Below are positions 1 through 11,640 of a DNA stretch of 64,000 nucleotides, piece by piece. The number at the start of each line of letters is the position of its first letter. The first letter of the stretch is position 1. The translations under genes and the position numbers were made by a program. This stretch comes from Dichotomocladium elegans (lineage: Eukaryota > Mucoromycota > Mucoromycetes > Mucorales > Lichtheimiaceae). The DNA lies in NCBI GenBank assembly GCA_025716815.1, contig JAIXMN010000029.1:62001-126000 (forward strand). Reading direction: 5' to 3'. The notes under the pieces were generated by a model that did not search any database, was not told the origin of the DNA, and saw nothing but the letters and a program-made list of their open reading frames with translations.

Positions 1-327
1 TCCAAATGAGGAATTTCTATATTACCTTTGAAAAGCTTGTCCACAAGGTTGGACGCAGTTTCTTGGAATACTTCTTCCTGTGTACTTTTTGTATCAAAGA
101 CACGGTCAAACGACTTTGTCCAATCGATTCGTGTTGCTGTCGCTTGTTCTGTTTCGGCAGATGACGACGGCACCTTTCTGCAAGGGCGAATACGGAGCGC
201 TTTTAACCATGTGGATAGTAGGTGAAATTAGTTTTTTTTTTCTACACAGCTTATTTGTTCGCAGTATGGATGGGGATCATCTACCGATACATGAACAGGC
301 CGGATCAGATCCTGTGGCGCTGTTCAT
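1..327 (-). CDS. Kinesin motor protein, N-terminal fragment (runs off the left edge)
   Basis: Minus-strand exon at about 26-199 translates to a kinesin motor start: a first beta strand ending LRIRP, then SFDRVFDTKSTQEEVFQETA and LVDKLFKG. This is the classic kinesin segment just before the P-loop; the P-loop (GQTGSGKT type) would lie beyond base 1. The exon ends at a GT donor (bases 24-25 on the plus strand), so an intron runs off the edge. A short first exon with ATG at 327-325 joins in phase through an AAAAG acceptor, but that join is weak and the true start could be elsewhere. Kinesins are microtubule ATPase motors; the subfamily cannot be told from this piece. The identity as a kinesin is fairly sure, the start is not. 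Confidence 0.8.
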
Positions 328-526
328 AGTGGCCACGTTGTATAGTGATTTTCTTATGGTTATGCGGGATTTGCCGAGGAGGATGTGTTATTAGTACCGG
401 CGGCAGTTATTGGAACAGTTGTACCCAGCAAGTATGCAGTAACAAAATGAATGTAACGCCGTTTCAAAGGGATGGCGTCGAGAGGAATGGTTGAAAATGA
501 ATGACTTCTTTTATGGGGCAGAGTTA

Positions 527-558
527 AAGAGAGAGAGAGAGAGAGAAAAAGAGAGAGA
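527..558. repeat. (GA)n microsatellite downstream of CRD1
   Basis: Purine run of GA dinucleotides broken by a short A tract, lying just past the CRD1 stop codon. It is CT-rich on the coding strand of CRD1 and probably sits in or near its 3' UTR. No function is claimed. Confidence 0.8.
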
Positions 559-631
559 ATCTCCCGCTCTTTTTTTTCTTTGTTTTCTTATCACACCAAA
601 AAGAATTGTGTGTAATATTCTGTTATGTGTG

Positions 632-1972
632 TTACTTTTGCCGGGTATTAGTCAAGATGCGCACAGCGTCCTTGGAATAAATATAACTAGCACCAGACCA
701 AACGGTTGTGCCACCTACAGTCCACCTATAGACGAGCAGAATTTTTAATTGCTCCGTGTATCCTCCCAACAAGGTAACTTACTGTAATGCAGTCAAAATT
801 TCCTGGGAAGGTACGCCAAGGGCGGTTGTAGTTAGCGAGGCTGCCATCAGCGCGAGTTGCAGTGCTGTGTTCACTTTGCTAATCATCGTCGGCCGTACTT
901 CAGCAGAGGGAATGGAAAAGTCAAAATAGCGAAACAACGTTTTCTTCTCAGGACAATAATAATCATGTAGTCAGCGCACGAACAAAGTGGATTGATTATC
1001 GAGTACGTACAGGTTCCGGTAAGGATATGTATCTATAATAAAATGCCGCAAGCACAAGTCCAGCATCTCTGCCGAGAATCAATGCTGCCAGTGGTACTAG
1101 AAGATGAAAAAATTAGATGCAGCTCATGGTGCTTGCTTCTGGTGGACTTACTCGGCAGAACATTTTCGGCGGCTAATGTCACAGTCATGACCGTCATTAA
1201 TGCCTTGTCAGCTGCTGGGTCAATAATACTGCCAACCACGGTTTTTAGATTGTACTTCCTCGCAATGTATCCGTCCAGCTAAAAACATCGCTAGCTCTTT
1301 CAGTAAAGCCGGGCAGGAGAACACCCAAGCCTTGTGCTCGTTTCGCACGGCTTACCAAGTCTGTAAATCCAGCCAAGGCAAATACACCCAACGCTAATTG
1401 ATAGTCGTGCTCCACAATCAAATAGCCAATGAATGGCGCCGAAAGGAGCCGTGCAAATGTCAAGAAATTGGGAATGGTGTAGATGTTTTCATGCGTTGGG
1501 ATTGTTTTTTCTCTGAGCTGATTCAACATTAGCAACGATTGCCAACAGATTCTCTTCCCTCCTCGATCCTACCTTATTAATGACATTTTTTGCGGACTCA
1601 GCCCTTTGCTTAATGATGGTGCTTGCAGTAGATGCTGTTTTTGCTTTCGTTGTCTTTTCGCTGCTGTCGTCTTGGGAACTCGAAACGAGCCATCGCCGAG
1701 AGACACTACGATTACATACAGATACTTTGACTTGAGGAATCGTTTAAAATATTAAAGAAGAAACGTATCGACAGAAAGCGAGATTACCCTATCATGGGTC
1801 GGGTATACGCCCATGGCAGGGAGTGTTGAAAGTCATGGACAGGGCGACGCGTCAAGGGCAATTGGTGGTGAAAGCCGCATGTCTGTATTCGTGATAGGGC
1901 TTCTCGACGCACGCCTAGTGTCGAACGCAACGCGAGAGGTTTACAAAGCTGAAAGCAAATTGTGGGTAGCAT
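632..1972 (-). CDS. CRD1: Cardiolipin synthase, mitochondrial (CDP-alcohol phosphatidyltransferase)
   Basis: Condenses CDP-diacylglycerol with phosphatidylglycerol to make cardiolipin in the mitochondrial inner membrane. Seven exons join in phase: 1972-1788, 1705-1573, 1517-1356, 1278-1152, 1096-1011, 946-783, 725-632, giving 316 residues, usual for fungal Crd1. The N-terminus (MLPTICFQLCKPLALRS) is Arg-rich and lacks acidic residues, as expected for a mitochondrial presequence. Family hallmarks are the NIYTIPNFLTFARL start, the split CDP-alcohol motif in TDLLDGYIARKYN followed by GSIIDPAADKALM, and later PLAALILGRDAGLVLAA and VRPTMISKVNTALQLAL. The start was chosen because the upstream residues of the same open frame are not presequence-like. 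All introns are GT-AG. High confidence in identity and in most exon borders. Confidence 0.9.
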
Positions 1973-2109
1973 ATATATTGAGATAATGACAAGCGACTTA
2001 GGGACTGGGGGTGAGCAGGCGACAGGAAAAAAAAATAACAAAATTTCGAGCGGTGTGTGTGCAGGAGCGGGAAAACAAAGATGGGGGAGCAAAAGCTCTA
2101 ATGGGCACA

Positions 2110-2730
2110 CGTCTCCATGTGGCAGGTGGACCAAGCGCAAATTTTGCGCGAATCAGATTATTTTCTCCTTTATTTGTTCGGTGAGTGTATGGTGGGTATA
2201 CTTTATCTGGGATTGCCAGGGGGGATACTATAAGAGAAGGAATTCGATGGTCATAACATTCCTTGATGTACCAGCTGTCGCTGTACTGTTGGAGCCGAGA
2301 GACGTAGTGGTCAGCTTTTTCTGTCGGTAAGTCGTGGTCGCGTTGTCTTCTATTGAATCGAGAAAGAGAAAATGAGAAAGATAGGTTCTAGCATCATCCT
2401 ATCTAGTACATTTTTTCTCCTGTTCTATAGAAGATACACACGAAATTACTCTGAGGACAGACCTTCTGATGAGGAGGAAGAGGATAGAAGCCCGCGAGCG
2501 ACTTTTCGAGAAAGACAGGAACATTTCTGATGGATGCTGTGTTTCAGACGCTGCTCTCGACACCGTTCGCATTGAGTGACTGGTCTCCCTTTCCGTCGAA
2601 TTGGGAGAAGAGGGCGATCCGTGTGGCTGCATTGGGAAGAGCGGTGGCCCTAAAATTATTGACATCGATGTTAAAGAGCGACAGGAGTTTGAGGTGCTGC
2701 ACTGATAGGATTACTTTTATACAGGCTAGT
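2110..2730 (+). pseudogene. Possible multi-exon coding remnant, not recognised
   Basis: Several open stretches look coding on the plus strand. One begins ATGTGGCAGGTGGAC near 2116 and stops at a GTGAGT donor. A later one (about 2430-2700) reads as a charged helical segment, RIEARERLFEKDRN, then an in-frame TGA after TVRIE, then LVSLSVELGEEGDPCGC to a second stop (LH*) at about 2708. The TGA could be removed only by an unusually short intron. This may be a decayed gene or a gene whose exons I mis-joined. I recognise no family. Low confidence. Confidence 0.25.
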
Positions 2731-2739
2731 ACGTAAATA

Positions 2740-3748
2740 GACGTGTTTGTGATGAACTATCTCGGTGCTATGTGTTCACAGTATTAAGCGACTCCTTACT
2801 TTTACAGGCGTATTTGACGCTATTTATCACGATCATTCTGGAGAGTAATAGGTTATGTAAAGAGGAAAGAAGTGCGATATATATGAGGATGCGTCATTTC
2901 TTTTGAGTGTTTTGAAGGGCCTATCTTATGAGGGAGTTTTGCCATAATAAGACTCTGCAGCGTCTTTTTTTGTTCCATTTTCCCTCTTCTCTTCTACAGA
3001 ATAATGGCCTCATGAAAAAACGGGGCAATATATGATCACATGGAACATTATTTGCAATACCACGATCAATGTGCGCTATTCTTCTATATCTTTAGTGTTT
3101 GACCACCCAAGCTATACAACAGAAGGGAAGCCGCATGGCACATAACCCGTCAAGGCTATGGATAATGAGATCCGCTATTGCCCAAATTTTTGACCTCGGA
3201 TGATAAACATTCAAGCAGACATTTTTGTCTACTGCATGTCCTGAACTCGGCGAAACTCTCTGGGGAAGAGAATTGAACCAAAACAATGGGTGAAGGGGAA
3301 GATGGTTTTCCCTCTTTCCGTATACAGGCTTTAAGTTGAGTAGACGTCCGCCCCAATCAAGCCGATCCCGCAAATTATCTTTTCGACTGGAAACACCCAT
3401 TTTTGGTTTCGTCGTTGTTTGCGTTCTGCCCAATCGCTTCTCGTATGGAGCGTCCCAGCCACCCACAATATTCCGAGATGGAAAGTATTGAATGGAGATG
3501 CTTGGAGTAACCTTGGTACCGTGCTACCTTTACAACGGGGGTTGCGGGGAGTGAGGGAAAAAGAAAAAGACAGCTCCTGTGTAACCACTTGACCTAGCTG
3601 CCGGAGTGTTGACGTCACGACGACACATGTCAAATTATAGGAAGGAACGAAAAGGGAGGATGACTCAGTGGCGTGCCCCGCAATTGCACGTCAGCATTGC
3701 ATTCCGATCCGACACCCGGGTTGGTTGCCGATCACAACCCAAGAATCA
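2740..3748. other. Intergenic; no supported gene
   Basis: Only overlapping minus-strand open frames of 66-124 codons that resemble nothing and lack splice or initiation support. The right end is the AOX promoter. Confidence 0.6.
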
Positions 3749-3757
3749 TATAAAATA
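3749..3757 (+). promoter_or_regulatory. TATA box of the alternative oxidase gene
   Basis: TATAAAATA lies about 70 bases before the AOX start codon, a normal TATA spacing for a short 5' leader. Confidence 0.6.
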
Positions 3758-3820
3758 AGCCAAGTTCCATACCGTGTCTCTTCACACCTCTGTCTAACTG
3801 TTCTTACTCTAATCACAGCC

Positions 3821-4869
3821 ATGATTCGTGCTATTGTCCCCCGATCGCTATTACGGAATGTCCGTCCTGCTTCCTCTATCCTGATGGCCAACTACCGTCC
3901 TTCCCGATATTATCAAACAACTTCGACAACCGCGTCTGACATTCCTGAGGATCTTCTTTACGAAATCCAGTCAACACATCCACGACCGATGCGCTCCGAA
4001 TTTATGGGCGACAAGAAACTATCTTCCGTCGAGCTTGAGGCTCTCGACATTGGGATTGACAAACATCGTGAACCAAAGTCTTTCTCAGACCGTTTTGCAT
4101 ATCGCCTTGTCAAGACCTTGCGTCTGTTACCCGATACATACTTCCGTAACGACTACTATATGCGTGCTGTTATGCTCGAGACCATCGCCGCTGTCCCTGG
4201 CATGGTCGGTGGCATGTTGCGACACATGCGGTCTCTCCGCCGTCTGTCTGAAGACCAAGGATGGATTATTCATCTTCTCCACGAGGCCGAGAATGAACGA
4301 ATGCACTTGATGGTTTGGATGAAGCTCCTCCGTCCCAGCTTCCTCAACAGACTTTTGGTCTTGGGTGCACAGGGTATCTTTTTCAACAGCTACTTCATGC
4401 TCTATACTTTTTCTCCCAAGACTGCTCACCGTATGTGTGGTTATCTTGAAGAGGAGGTAAGACCCAGATATCATATCATAATGTCATCATTGTCATCGGA
4501 TTGGACTCCGCATGCTTACGCTGCATATAGGCTGTCATTTCCTATACTCACTTCTTGAATGCTATTGACAATGGCGAGTTGCCGAATGGACCAGCGCCCG
4601 AAATTGCAATTGGTAAGATTGCTATCGTAGTTTTTTTTTTCCTAACTAATATCTGGGGGGTGATTTATCTTCTTTAAGAGTACTATAATTTGCTTCCTCA
4701 AGCAACTGTTCGCGACGTTGTCTTAGCCGTTCGGGCAGACGAAGCACTGCATCGTGACGCAAACCACCACTTCTCAGACCGTATTGCAGCTAAGCGCGAG
4801 GATATCGTTGGAGATATCCTCGCGGAACAGCACAAAGTGAAAAACGCCGAAGCGACAAAGTCATTGTAG
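3821..4869 (+). CDS. AOX1: Alternative oxidase, mitochondrial
   Basis: Cyanide-resistant ubiquinol oxidase of the inner mitochondrial membrane, transferring electrons from ubiquinol straight to oxygen. Exons 3821-4456, 4531-4612 and 4679-4869 join in phase (302 residues). The N-terminus is a basic presequence ([16 protein letters not shown]). The di-iron ligand motifs of the family are all present: [20 protein letters not shown], the NAID segment and [12 protein letters not shown]. The family's conserved NERMHLM and EEE regions match as well. The upstream in-frame extension to 3668 is ignored because the presequence begins cleanly at 3821 after the TATA box. Identity is very secure. Confidence 0.95.
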
Positions 4870-5244
4870 CGCTTAGTCTTGTTTATTACATATTATATTT
4901 CACGTATTTCAACAATAAAAAACCTTATCACTACATTCGCTTGTTCGAGATAAGGTCGGCGAAATCTTGCATGTACGGCCAAAACCCTAGCGCTAACGAC
5001 ACACAAAAAATAATGCCGACCTCTCATGGTTTCGACCGCCATTCCCAGGGTCAAGGCTTTCCCGTCCCCTAAAAACCCTCAATCTTTTCATGCCTCTAGT
5101 AGCTATCCTCATCCAAATCATATTAAAAGAGTATATGTTCGTATGTCATCTTATAGCTGTCTTGAGTCCATAAAATAGTACAATATAAAACAAAGACTTG
5201 CATTTTTTAAAAATTTACTCCCAGCACTTCTCACGCGCTTATCT

Positions 5245-6431
5245 ATGAGAAAGACGCGACCCGGTGCCCAAGTGGGGGATTTGCCACCAGATGATGATCG
5301 TCCCTCGCTTTTGACTTCACAATCTACACCTTCGCTTCCTGATCTTGCTAATTGCAGCTTATCTGCAACAGCACGATCTTGGTCGTCCCAGCAACGCCAG
5401 GATCAGCATCAAAATGAGTCAGCAACGTCAAGACAGCATGACCAAAGCCAGCAATCCCCACCCGTGCTTGGAACGCCAAGTTTTGAGTGGGGCAACACGC
5501 AAGTTCCCTTGCAGTGATATTCCTGAGAGAAAGAAATAAACACTGAGGCAAAGCTCTTATCTAGTGCTCAAATTCGACGTAATTCGTTCAGTAGCTTTCT
5601 GACAAAAAAATACGCATATCCAAGACCAGCATCCAAGCCTATCAAACTCCCCGAAGATAACCCATCTGTTCGCAAAGGACACCGTCCACGCTCGTTCTCA
5701 GAGTAAGAAATTGCTGCTACTTATAGTTTCTTGGACGTCCATCTAAGATGTCTATTTTTTTTTTCTGCTTCATGTATGTAGGATACCACCTAATCTTGCT
5801 ACTGCTGAGCGGGCTCCACCAGTAGCGATGACTACAAAGACCCCCGTATACGAGTACTACGGATTTGTCATGTATCTTGTTTCCTTTGTCGCACTTGGTA
5901 GGATGAAGATGTTGCTATAGTCGAACTTCTGGCTGATATAACATCCTCCAGGCATTTACCTGATATGGGCTTACGTACCCGATGAGATACTCCATGGTCT
6001 TGGGATTACTTACTACCCCAAACGGTACAGAATTATAAAGCGGAAAAAGTAGAGAGTCTGACCTTGGCATTGTCAATTAGATATTGGGCCTTGGCTATCC
6101 CCATATGGCTGATGACCTTTATTTGGCTTATCTTTATCTTGTTTATGTGTATCAATCTAATGAACACTGCTCCATTCGATTCATATTATTGTATCACGGG
6201 TATGTGTGTCTACAATGGAAAAGAAATCAAGCTAAATCAAAGTGTCTAAAATCAGACGAACATGCGAATATCCTGGATCTTACCAGGTCGATGCATGAGG
6301 AACTTCATGATCTTCCAATTGGTGTTGTTAATGCATTTCTGTATCAATCACCCGATCAGCAGCAGCAACTGAGCAAGGAACAACTAATGGTTCGATGGAA
6401 AAAAGCACGATTAGATGAACGTGACCTATGA
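5245..6431 (+). CDS. GPI19: PIG-P/Gpi19, subunit of the GPI-GlcNAc transferase
   Basis: Component of the ER complex that makes N-acetylglucosaminyl-phosphatidylinositol, the first step of GPI-anchor synthesis. Six exons join in phase: 5245-5502, 5548-5702, 5782-5897, 5952-6024, 6081-6199, 6256-6431 (298 residues). The PIG-P domain starts at TPVYEYYGFVMYLVSFVALG (first membrane span), continues YLIWAYVPDEILHGLGITYY and RYWALAIPIWLM (second span), and ends with DEHANILDL and DLPIGVVNAFLY, all family hallmarks. About 125 N-terminal residues are Ser/Gln-rich and low complexity, as in other filamentous fungi. The first intron (donor GTTCCC) is the weakest join. High confidence in identity, moderate in the first exon. 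Confidence 0.88.
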
Positions 6432-6442
6432 CCTACTCCTAT

Positions 6443-6786
6443 GATAACGATAAAGGAGGTACACAGAGCATGTGGAACTTGTGATAAGGGATGGGTAGAC
6501 TCTATCAATAATAACTATTTCACCTTTTAAAATAACTCCGAACCCCAGAGGGCGAGATGAAGGTATGACCACTCTGCTTGACGGGAACTGGAGAAAAAGA
6601 AGTAACCCGAGACCTGTAATAATAAAATTTATCTGCGATATCAAGAGAAATAACAAGATGTGTTTGCGAAGAAGAGATAGGGAAAAGTTTAGATAAGAAG
6701 TTGTCCCACTGCCAGATTTGGCGACCTGGACGGGGGATACGTTATATATGGAGTTTGATAGATCTTTCAGTGAAAGAGATATAAAG
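6443..6786 (+). promoter_or_regulatory. Glutamine synthetase promoter with GATA sites and TATA box
   Basis: The intergenic stretch has GATAAC (6443), GATAAA (6449), GATAAG (6483) and GATAAG (about 6692), the HGATAR type bound by fungal nitrogen GATA factors, and a TATAAAG at about 6780, some 75 bases before the ATG. Nitrogen control is an inference from these motifs and from the gene they precede. Confidence 0.5.
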
Positions 6787-6854
6787 CCTCAGTTGGCTCG
6801 CTCACGTTTTCGCTTAGCTTTCTAAATCATTTCTTTTTCACTCTCTCAATAAGG

Positions 6855-7989
6855 ATGTCCGTTGTCTCCAACGCCTCGCTTCTTTCCAAGTACCTTTCAC
6901 TTGACCAGAAGGGCTCTGTCCAGGTTGAGTATGTTTGGATCGATGGCTTCAACAAGCTCCGTAGCAAGACAAAGACAGTGTCCAAGGTCCCCGAATCCGT
7001 CGATGAGCTCGGCGAATGGAACTTCGATGGCTCTTCTACCGGTCAGGCCGAAGGTCATGATTCAGATGTACTCATCAAACCTGTGGCCATGTTCGCCGAC
7101 CCTTTCCGCCGCGGTGATAATAAGTTCGTCATCTGCGAGACCTTCAATCCTGATGGCACTCCTCACAAAACCAACTACCGCCATGAGTGCAACAAGATTA
7201 TGGAGACCCATGCCGACGCCCATCCCTGGTTTGGCCTTGAACAGGAATATATGTTCATCGATCCTGAGACCGAGAAACCTTATGGCTGGCCCAAACATGG
7301 TTTCCCTGAACCTCAGGTATAGGAGGAACGACAGAAAAGAGTCTTGACGTATGCTCATGTGGACTATATTTCATAAACAGGGCAAATATTACTGCGGCGT
7401 TGGTGCTGGAAAGATCTTTGGTCGCGACATTGTCGAAGCTCATTATCGGGCCTGCCTGTATGCTGGCATCAAAGTCTCAGGCGTGAACGCTGAGGTTGCT
7501 CCTGGTCAATTCGAGTTCCAGGTCGGACCTTGCGAGGGCATTGAAGCCGGTGACCATCTCTGGGCTGCCCGCTATCTTCTTGAGCGCGTTTCGGAGGACT
7601 TCGGCATCGAGGTAACCATTCACCCTAAGCCTGTCAAGGGCGACTGGAACGGCGCCGGTTGCCATACCAATTTCTCTACTGAAGAGATGCGTGCTGAGGG
7701 CGGTATTGCGGCCATTGAGAGCGCAATCAAGAAAATGGGCGCCCGTCACATGGAACATATTGCTGTTTACGGTGAGGATAACGATCAGCGCCTTACCGGC
7801 AAACATGAAACTGGCCACATCGGCACGTTCAACTACGGAGTTGCCAATCGCGGTGCGTCCATCCGTATTCCTCGCCACGTTGGCAAGGAGGGCAAGGGCT
7901 ACCTTGAAGACCGTCGCCCGGCTTCCAACATCGACCCTTACCGCGTCACCGGCATCATCGTCGAGTCCACCTTCTTCCCCGACAATTAA
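6855..7989 (+). CDS. GLN1: Glutamine synthetase (type II)
   Basis: Cytosolic enzyme that makes glutamine from glutamate, ammonia and ATP. Exons 6855-7316 and 7381-7989 give 356 residues, the usual eukaryotic GSII length. Family motifs are clear: [13 protein letters not shown] (grasp domain), [11 protein letters not shown], the glycine-rich [18 protein letters not shown], and the glutamate/arginine region HETGHIGTF through [10 protein letters not shown]. Codon use is strongly C/T-ending, as in highly expressed fungal genes. The single intron falls just after FPEPQ and carries a GTATAG donor and a CAG acceptor. Secure. Confidence 0.95.
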
Positions 7990-8241
7990 AGGAAAATATA
8001 TATTACTGTTACAGCTTGCTTTGGTTTATTCATTGTCCTCTACGTACATCACGCTCATCTCCACGCTCCCCAGCCCATTAGCCAAATGTAACCAATCAAC
8101 CCCTTTTATTGATACCTACCTGTATGATAATTTTTTTATTAGAGAAACTACAAACCTAAAAAAAAGAGTGCTAAATTTTTAGGGCGCGTTGCATGACTAC
8201 GCATAGTGAGCTTTCTCTTTCTCTCATTTTTTTCTGTCTAA

Positions 8242-9783
8242 ATGTTGAGGACAGGTCGATATGTGTACTACATCGGCATCGTCCTCGTGTTTACATTGCT
8301 TTTTTTCCTCGTTTCAAGGCGTCAACATGCCCCTGCAGTAGATCCGGATGTAAGGTCGAGTGGACTCAAGCAGCAGCCAGAGCATGCTTTATTTCCACCC
8401 AAGCATAATCAACCTAAACCCGCGCCAGCAGGGCAGGACCCTTCGAAACGCTACCTGACATGGCTCCCTCATGGGTAATTGTGACCTTTCCTGTTCTTCT
8501 AAAAGATATAGATGCGCTGCACATTCGCAGTTTAACCAACTTGACTTAGAGACTTTGCCGAGCAGCATGAAGCCTTCCGCAACGCCATTCGGATAGCGTA
8601 TGAAACAAAGCGTATCATCATCGCTCCACCTCTTCGCGTCGGCCATTACTACCCATGGCAACCTTTTCATCAGCTTGAACAGCGCCGCGAAGCTCAGCGA
8701 GACAAGGCATTGCTTCGCCAGCTCTGCAGAACGGATACGCAGGATTGGCGCTCTGAGGCGGAGCCATGCGAAACATTAGATGAATGGACCGAGGTCGATT
8801 GGGCTGACTTGTTTGATTTGGAGCCGCTGGCAACCCAATTTGGCATCGAGATTATTCAACAACTGCCAGAAGAATTGCAAGATGGCACTGTTCGTCCTGT
8901 GGTGCTTGATCCTACGAGCTTCGCAGGCAACGGCAGCAATGTAGAGCACGATGACATTATCATACAGCCAACGATTCTGACGGGCCCGCTCAAGCAGTAC
9001 GTGTCATCAGACACACTTCAGGCTCTAGACAACGAACCATTCCTTCTGCTCGGCTCACTGACCTCTTCGGCGCGGTATAAAACACGGTCGTCCAAGGGTC
9101 AGTCGGCGCTCAAGCAGGCACTTACACGGCGGGTATTCGTCACGCCCGATCACTGGCCACCTCTGACAGCAGCTGCCAGTGCCATCATGGCAGCGCTCGG
9201 TGGACGAGGCCAATACTCATCGCTCCACCTCACACTTGACGAACCCATCAGTCTGCAGAAAATGGAGGGCATTGTGCTCGAGATTTTTGGAGACATTCCG
9301 ATCAACCAGGCTGTTTCTGCAGCTATGCCCATTCTGAAACAATCTCGACTGGCCGATCTGGTGTCAGACAACGCGCACGGCCCGGAACTTCTAGAAGCAT
9401 GTGTTGAATACCGTCGCCTGAGCGACAAGCGTTATCCCGTCTACTATCTTGCCAACAACATCGCAGACGACGCTAGGACGCGAATGGACGTGTTTGGTCC
9501 ACTCTACGAAGCATTTCCGTGTATGTTCACGAAGAGCGATCTTATGAAATGGGGATTCCTGGATGTTCACTGGGCCCGTTCGATTCCCCCAGACGGAGGC
9601 GTAGTCATGGAACGAGTGCTTGCACCAATCCTCGACATACTTGTGGGCACAAAATGTAAGGAAAATACCGATGAGCAAGTCTATTTTTTTTGTTTATTAA
9701 TTCGAATTCATGTAGCATACTCGTTCTTCGAGATACCCCAGACACAGGTGACGCGGTTCATGTCTTGGCAACCTAAACAGTAG
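8242..9783 (+). CDS. Type II membrane protein of the fungal CigA / O-fucosyltransferase-like family
   Basis: Exons 8242-8474, 8550-9655 and 9716-9783 join in phase (468 residues). A signal anchor (residues about 8-25, YYIGIVLVFTLLFFLVS) follows a short basic tail, so the enzyme should face the Golgi or ER lumen. The domain begins KRYLTWLPHGDFAEQHEAFR and AIRIAYETKRIIIAPPLRVG, matching the N-terminal GDP-fucose-binding region seen in fungal proteins annotated as CigA or O-fucosyltransferase-like; WTEVDWADLFDLEPL is another shared segment. The usual motif reads HSGLxNQR; here the Asn/Arg positions are altered, so activity is uncertain. Family assignment is from recognition by eye; moderate confidence. 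Confidence 0.6.
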
Positions 9784-9889
9784 CAAAACCCTTCTTTGTT
9801 TTCTTTTTAAAATGATGTCATTTTTTATAAAATGCTTGCAGGAATTTTAGATTACTCTGCATCTTTTCTATTTTTTTCCCTTTCCAGTT

Positions 9890-11381
9890 ATGCCTCTGTT
9901 TAGACCTCGTAATTATCCACAGCACCGCGTGTACACGACCGCTTCGCCTGTAGGCGCACCACCACCAGCTCCTCGGGGCGGTGGCGGCAGCGGCGGCGTG
10001 CTGTTGGGCCTTGGGGCGCTTGCGGTGGGTGCGGCAGGATACTACTACTATCAAAAGAATAACCGTCCCGTGTATGATGGTAAAAAATCAGTCAAGAGCT
10101 ATTTGCGCAAGTTCTAAACGATATGTGACTAAAACAATATCACGCTTAGTTCTTCCCCACCACAATCAGCCTATCCTAACCACGAAGCCGTTGCCGGCGC
10201 AGCCCCCGCCACCGCCGCACGACCATATTGAGCGGGCAAAGGACCATCTCGAGGGATCTGCTACAGAACTGAAGCATCTTGCGCAGGATGCGGAATATAA
10301 ACTCAAGGCCGAGGCGAAGAGCATCCAGGCATCCGCACAGTCGTTTGCGGAGGAGCACCATCTCAAATCACATGGTAGTCGACAGGCCGATAACGTGGTA
10401 AAGGAAGACACTGCCGCGCGGTCGGTGGATGGTATTGTCGCTGATGCGCACGCATGGTCGAATCCTGCAGCCCACAAGGCGTACGTCGAGGCAAAGGATA
10501 CAGTCGGATCAGCCTGGCAGGAAACCAAGGAAACGGCCTCGACGCTCGTCCACCCAGAAGCATGGGAGAAGGCCAAGACAGATGCACTCAGAACTGCTGA
10601 TCAGACGAAGCAAGATGTCCAGGCGAAGGCCACTAGTTTATGGGATGATGCGAAATCAACCGTCGAGCATGCCAAGGAGGATGCCGAGACTACATTGCAC
10701 CAAGCAAAGCAGGGCGTCCAGTCCAAGGCGACCGGCTTATGGGATGATGCAAAGTCAACCGCCGAAAACGTCAAGGAGGATACTGAGGCTACATTGCGCC
10801 ACGCAAAACAAGATGTCCAGTCCAAGGCGACCGGCTTATGGGATGATGCAAAGTCAACCGTCGGAAACATCAAAGAGGATGCCGAGGCTTCGCTGAATCA
10901 AGCGCAGCGCGGGGCACAGCGTAAGGCAGATGAGCTCAGCATGAGATGGGATCAGGCCGAGCGCGATGTGCAGGATGGCATCGACCATGCGGTCAACAGG
11001 GCGTCATCAACGCTGAGCCAAGCCGAACATGAGGCAAAGGCCAGGGCAGAACAAGTGGGATCCAAGTTGGAGCAGGCAAGATATAACGTACGAGCTAACG
11101 CTGATCACGTGGCCAACGAAACTTCGGCGGCATGGAATGTAGCCCAGAAGGATGCAAGAGCCAAAGCAGAGAAGGCTAGCTCCTCTCTTGAGCGGACGGG
11201 CCGTGAGGCGGATGCCAAGTGGGAGCAGTGGAAGGCAGAGGTCCGCGATGAAGCAGATAGACTCCGCCAGGCTGGAAAGCAGAAAGTTGCAGACGTTAAG
11301 GAGCAACTTCAGCCTGTTGTCGATTCCCACCGGAAACCGCCCGAGAAAGTGTTGGAGGAAGAGCGTGGCAGCAAGTTGTAA
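9890..11381 (+). CDS. Membrane-anchored LEA/apolipoprotein-like repeat protein
   Basis: Exons 9890-10079 and 10150-11381 give 473 residues. The first 30 residues are basic and Pro/Ser-rich without acids, like a mitochondrial presequence, followed by a Gly/Ala/Leu membrane span (GVLLGLGALAVGAAGYYYY). The rest is a long amphipathic alpha-helical, Ala/Lys/Glu/Asp-rich region resembling LEA group 3 or apolipoprotein repeats, with recurring 11-residue periodicity and segments such as ATGLWDDAKST. A likely place is the mitochondrial inner membrane with the helical part in the intermembrane space, similar in plan to Om45-type proteins. Role could be membrane shaping or stress protection. Architecture is visible; function is inferred. 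Confidence 0.6.
10618..10914 (+). repeat. Three tandem 99-bp repeats inside the LEA-like gene
   Basis: Copies start at 10618, 10717 and 10816, exactly 99 bases apart, each encoding 33 residues around the core KATGLWDDAKST (first copy KATSLWDDAKST). Copies two and three are nearly identical over their first 50 bases, so one duplication is recent. Confidence 0.85.
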
Positions 11382-11640
11382 TAGTTCAAATAAAATTAGC
11401 TTTTTTTCCCTCAAGTTTTGCAGAAACGTATAATGCCGATAGGAAAGGAAGAAAGAAAATATTACAGTTGTAAAAATGGTTGTTCACGAAGGGGGAGGGG
11501 TAGTGGGTAAAAGGAAAAGCATGTATTATATGAATATATATGCTCTGCGGATCGCTCTTAGCGGGGTGTGTATGTGTATATTGGCGGGTAGGTCGTCGTG
11601 TATCATGAGGGTCCGTGTATGTATATGGCCTCCTTTCTTT

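Noticed and set aside
3092..3633. Overlapping minus-strand frames of 66-124 codons
   Set aside because: Mutually overlapping in different frames and without family similarity.
632..11381. A mitochondrial/lipid gene cluster (CRD1, AOX, PIG-P, LEA-like)
   Set aside because: Strands differ, promoters are separate and functions are not one pathway; the grouping is probably chance.
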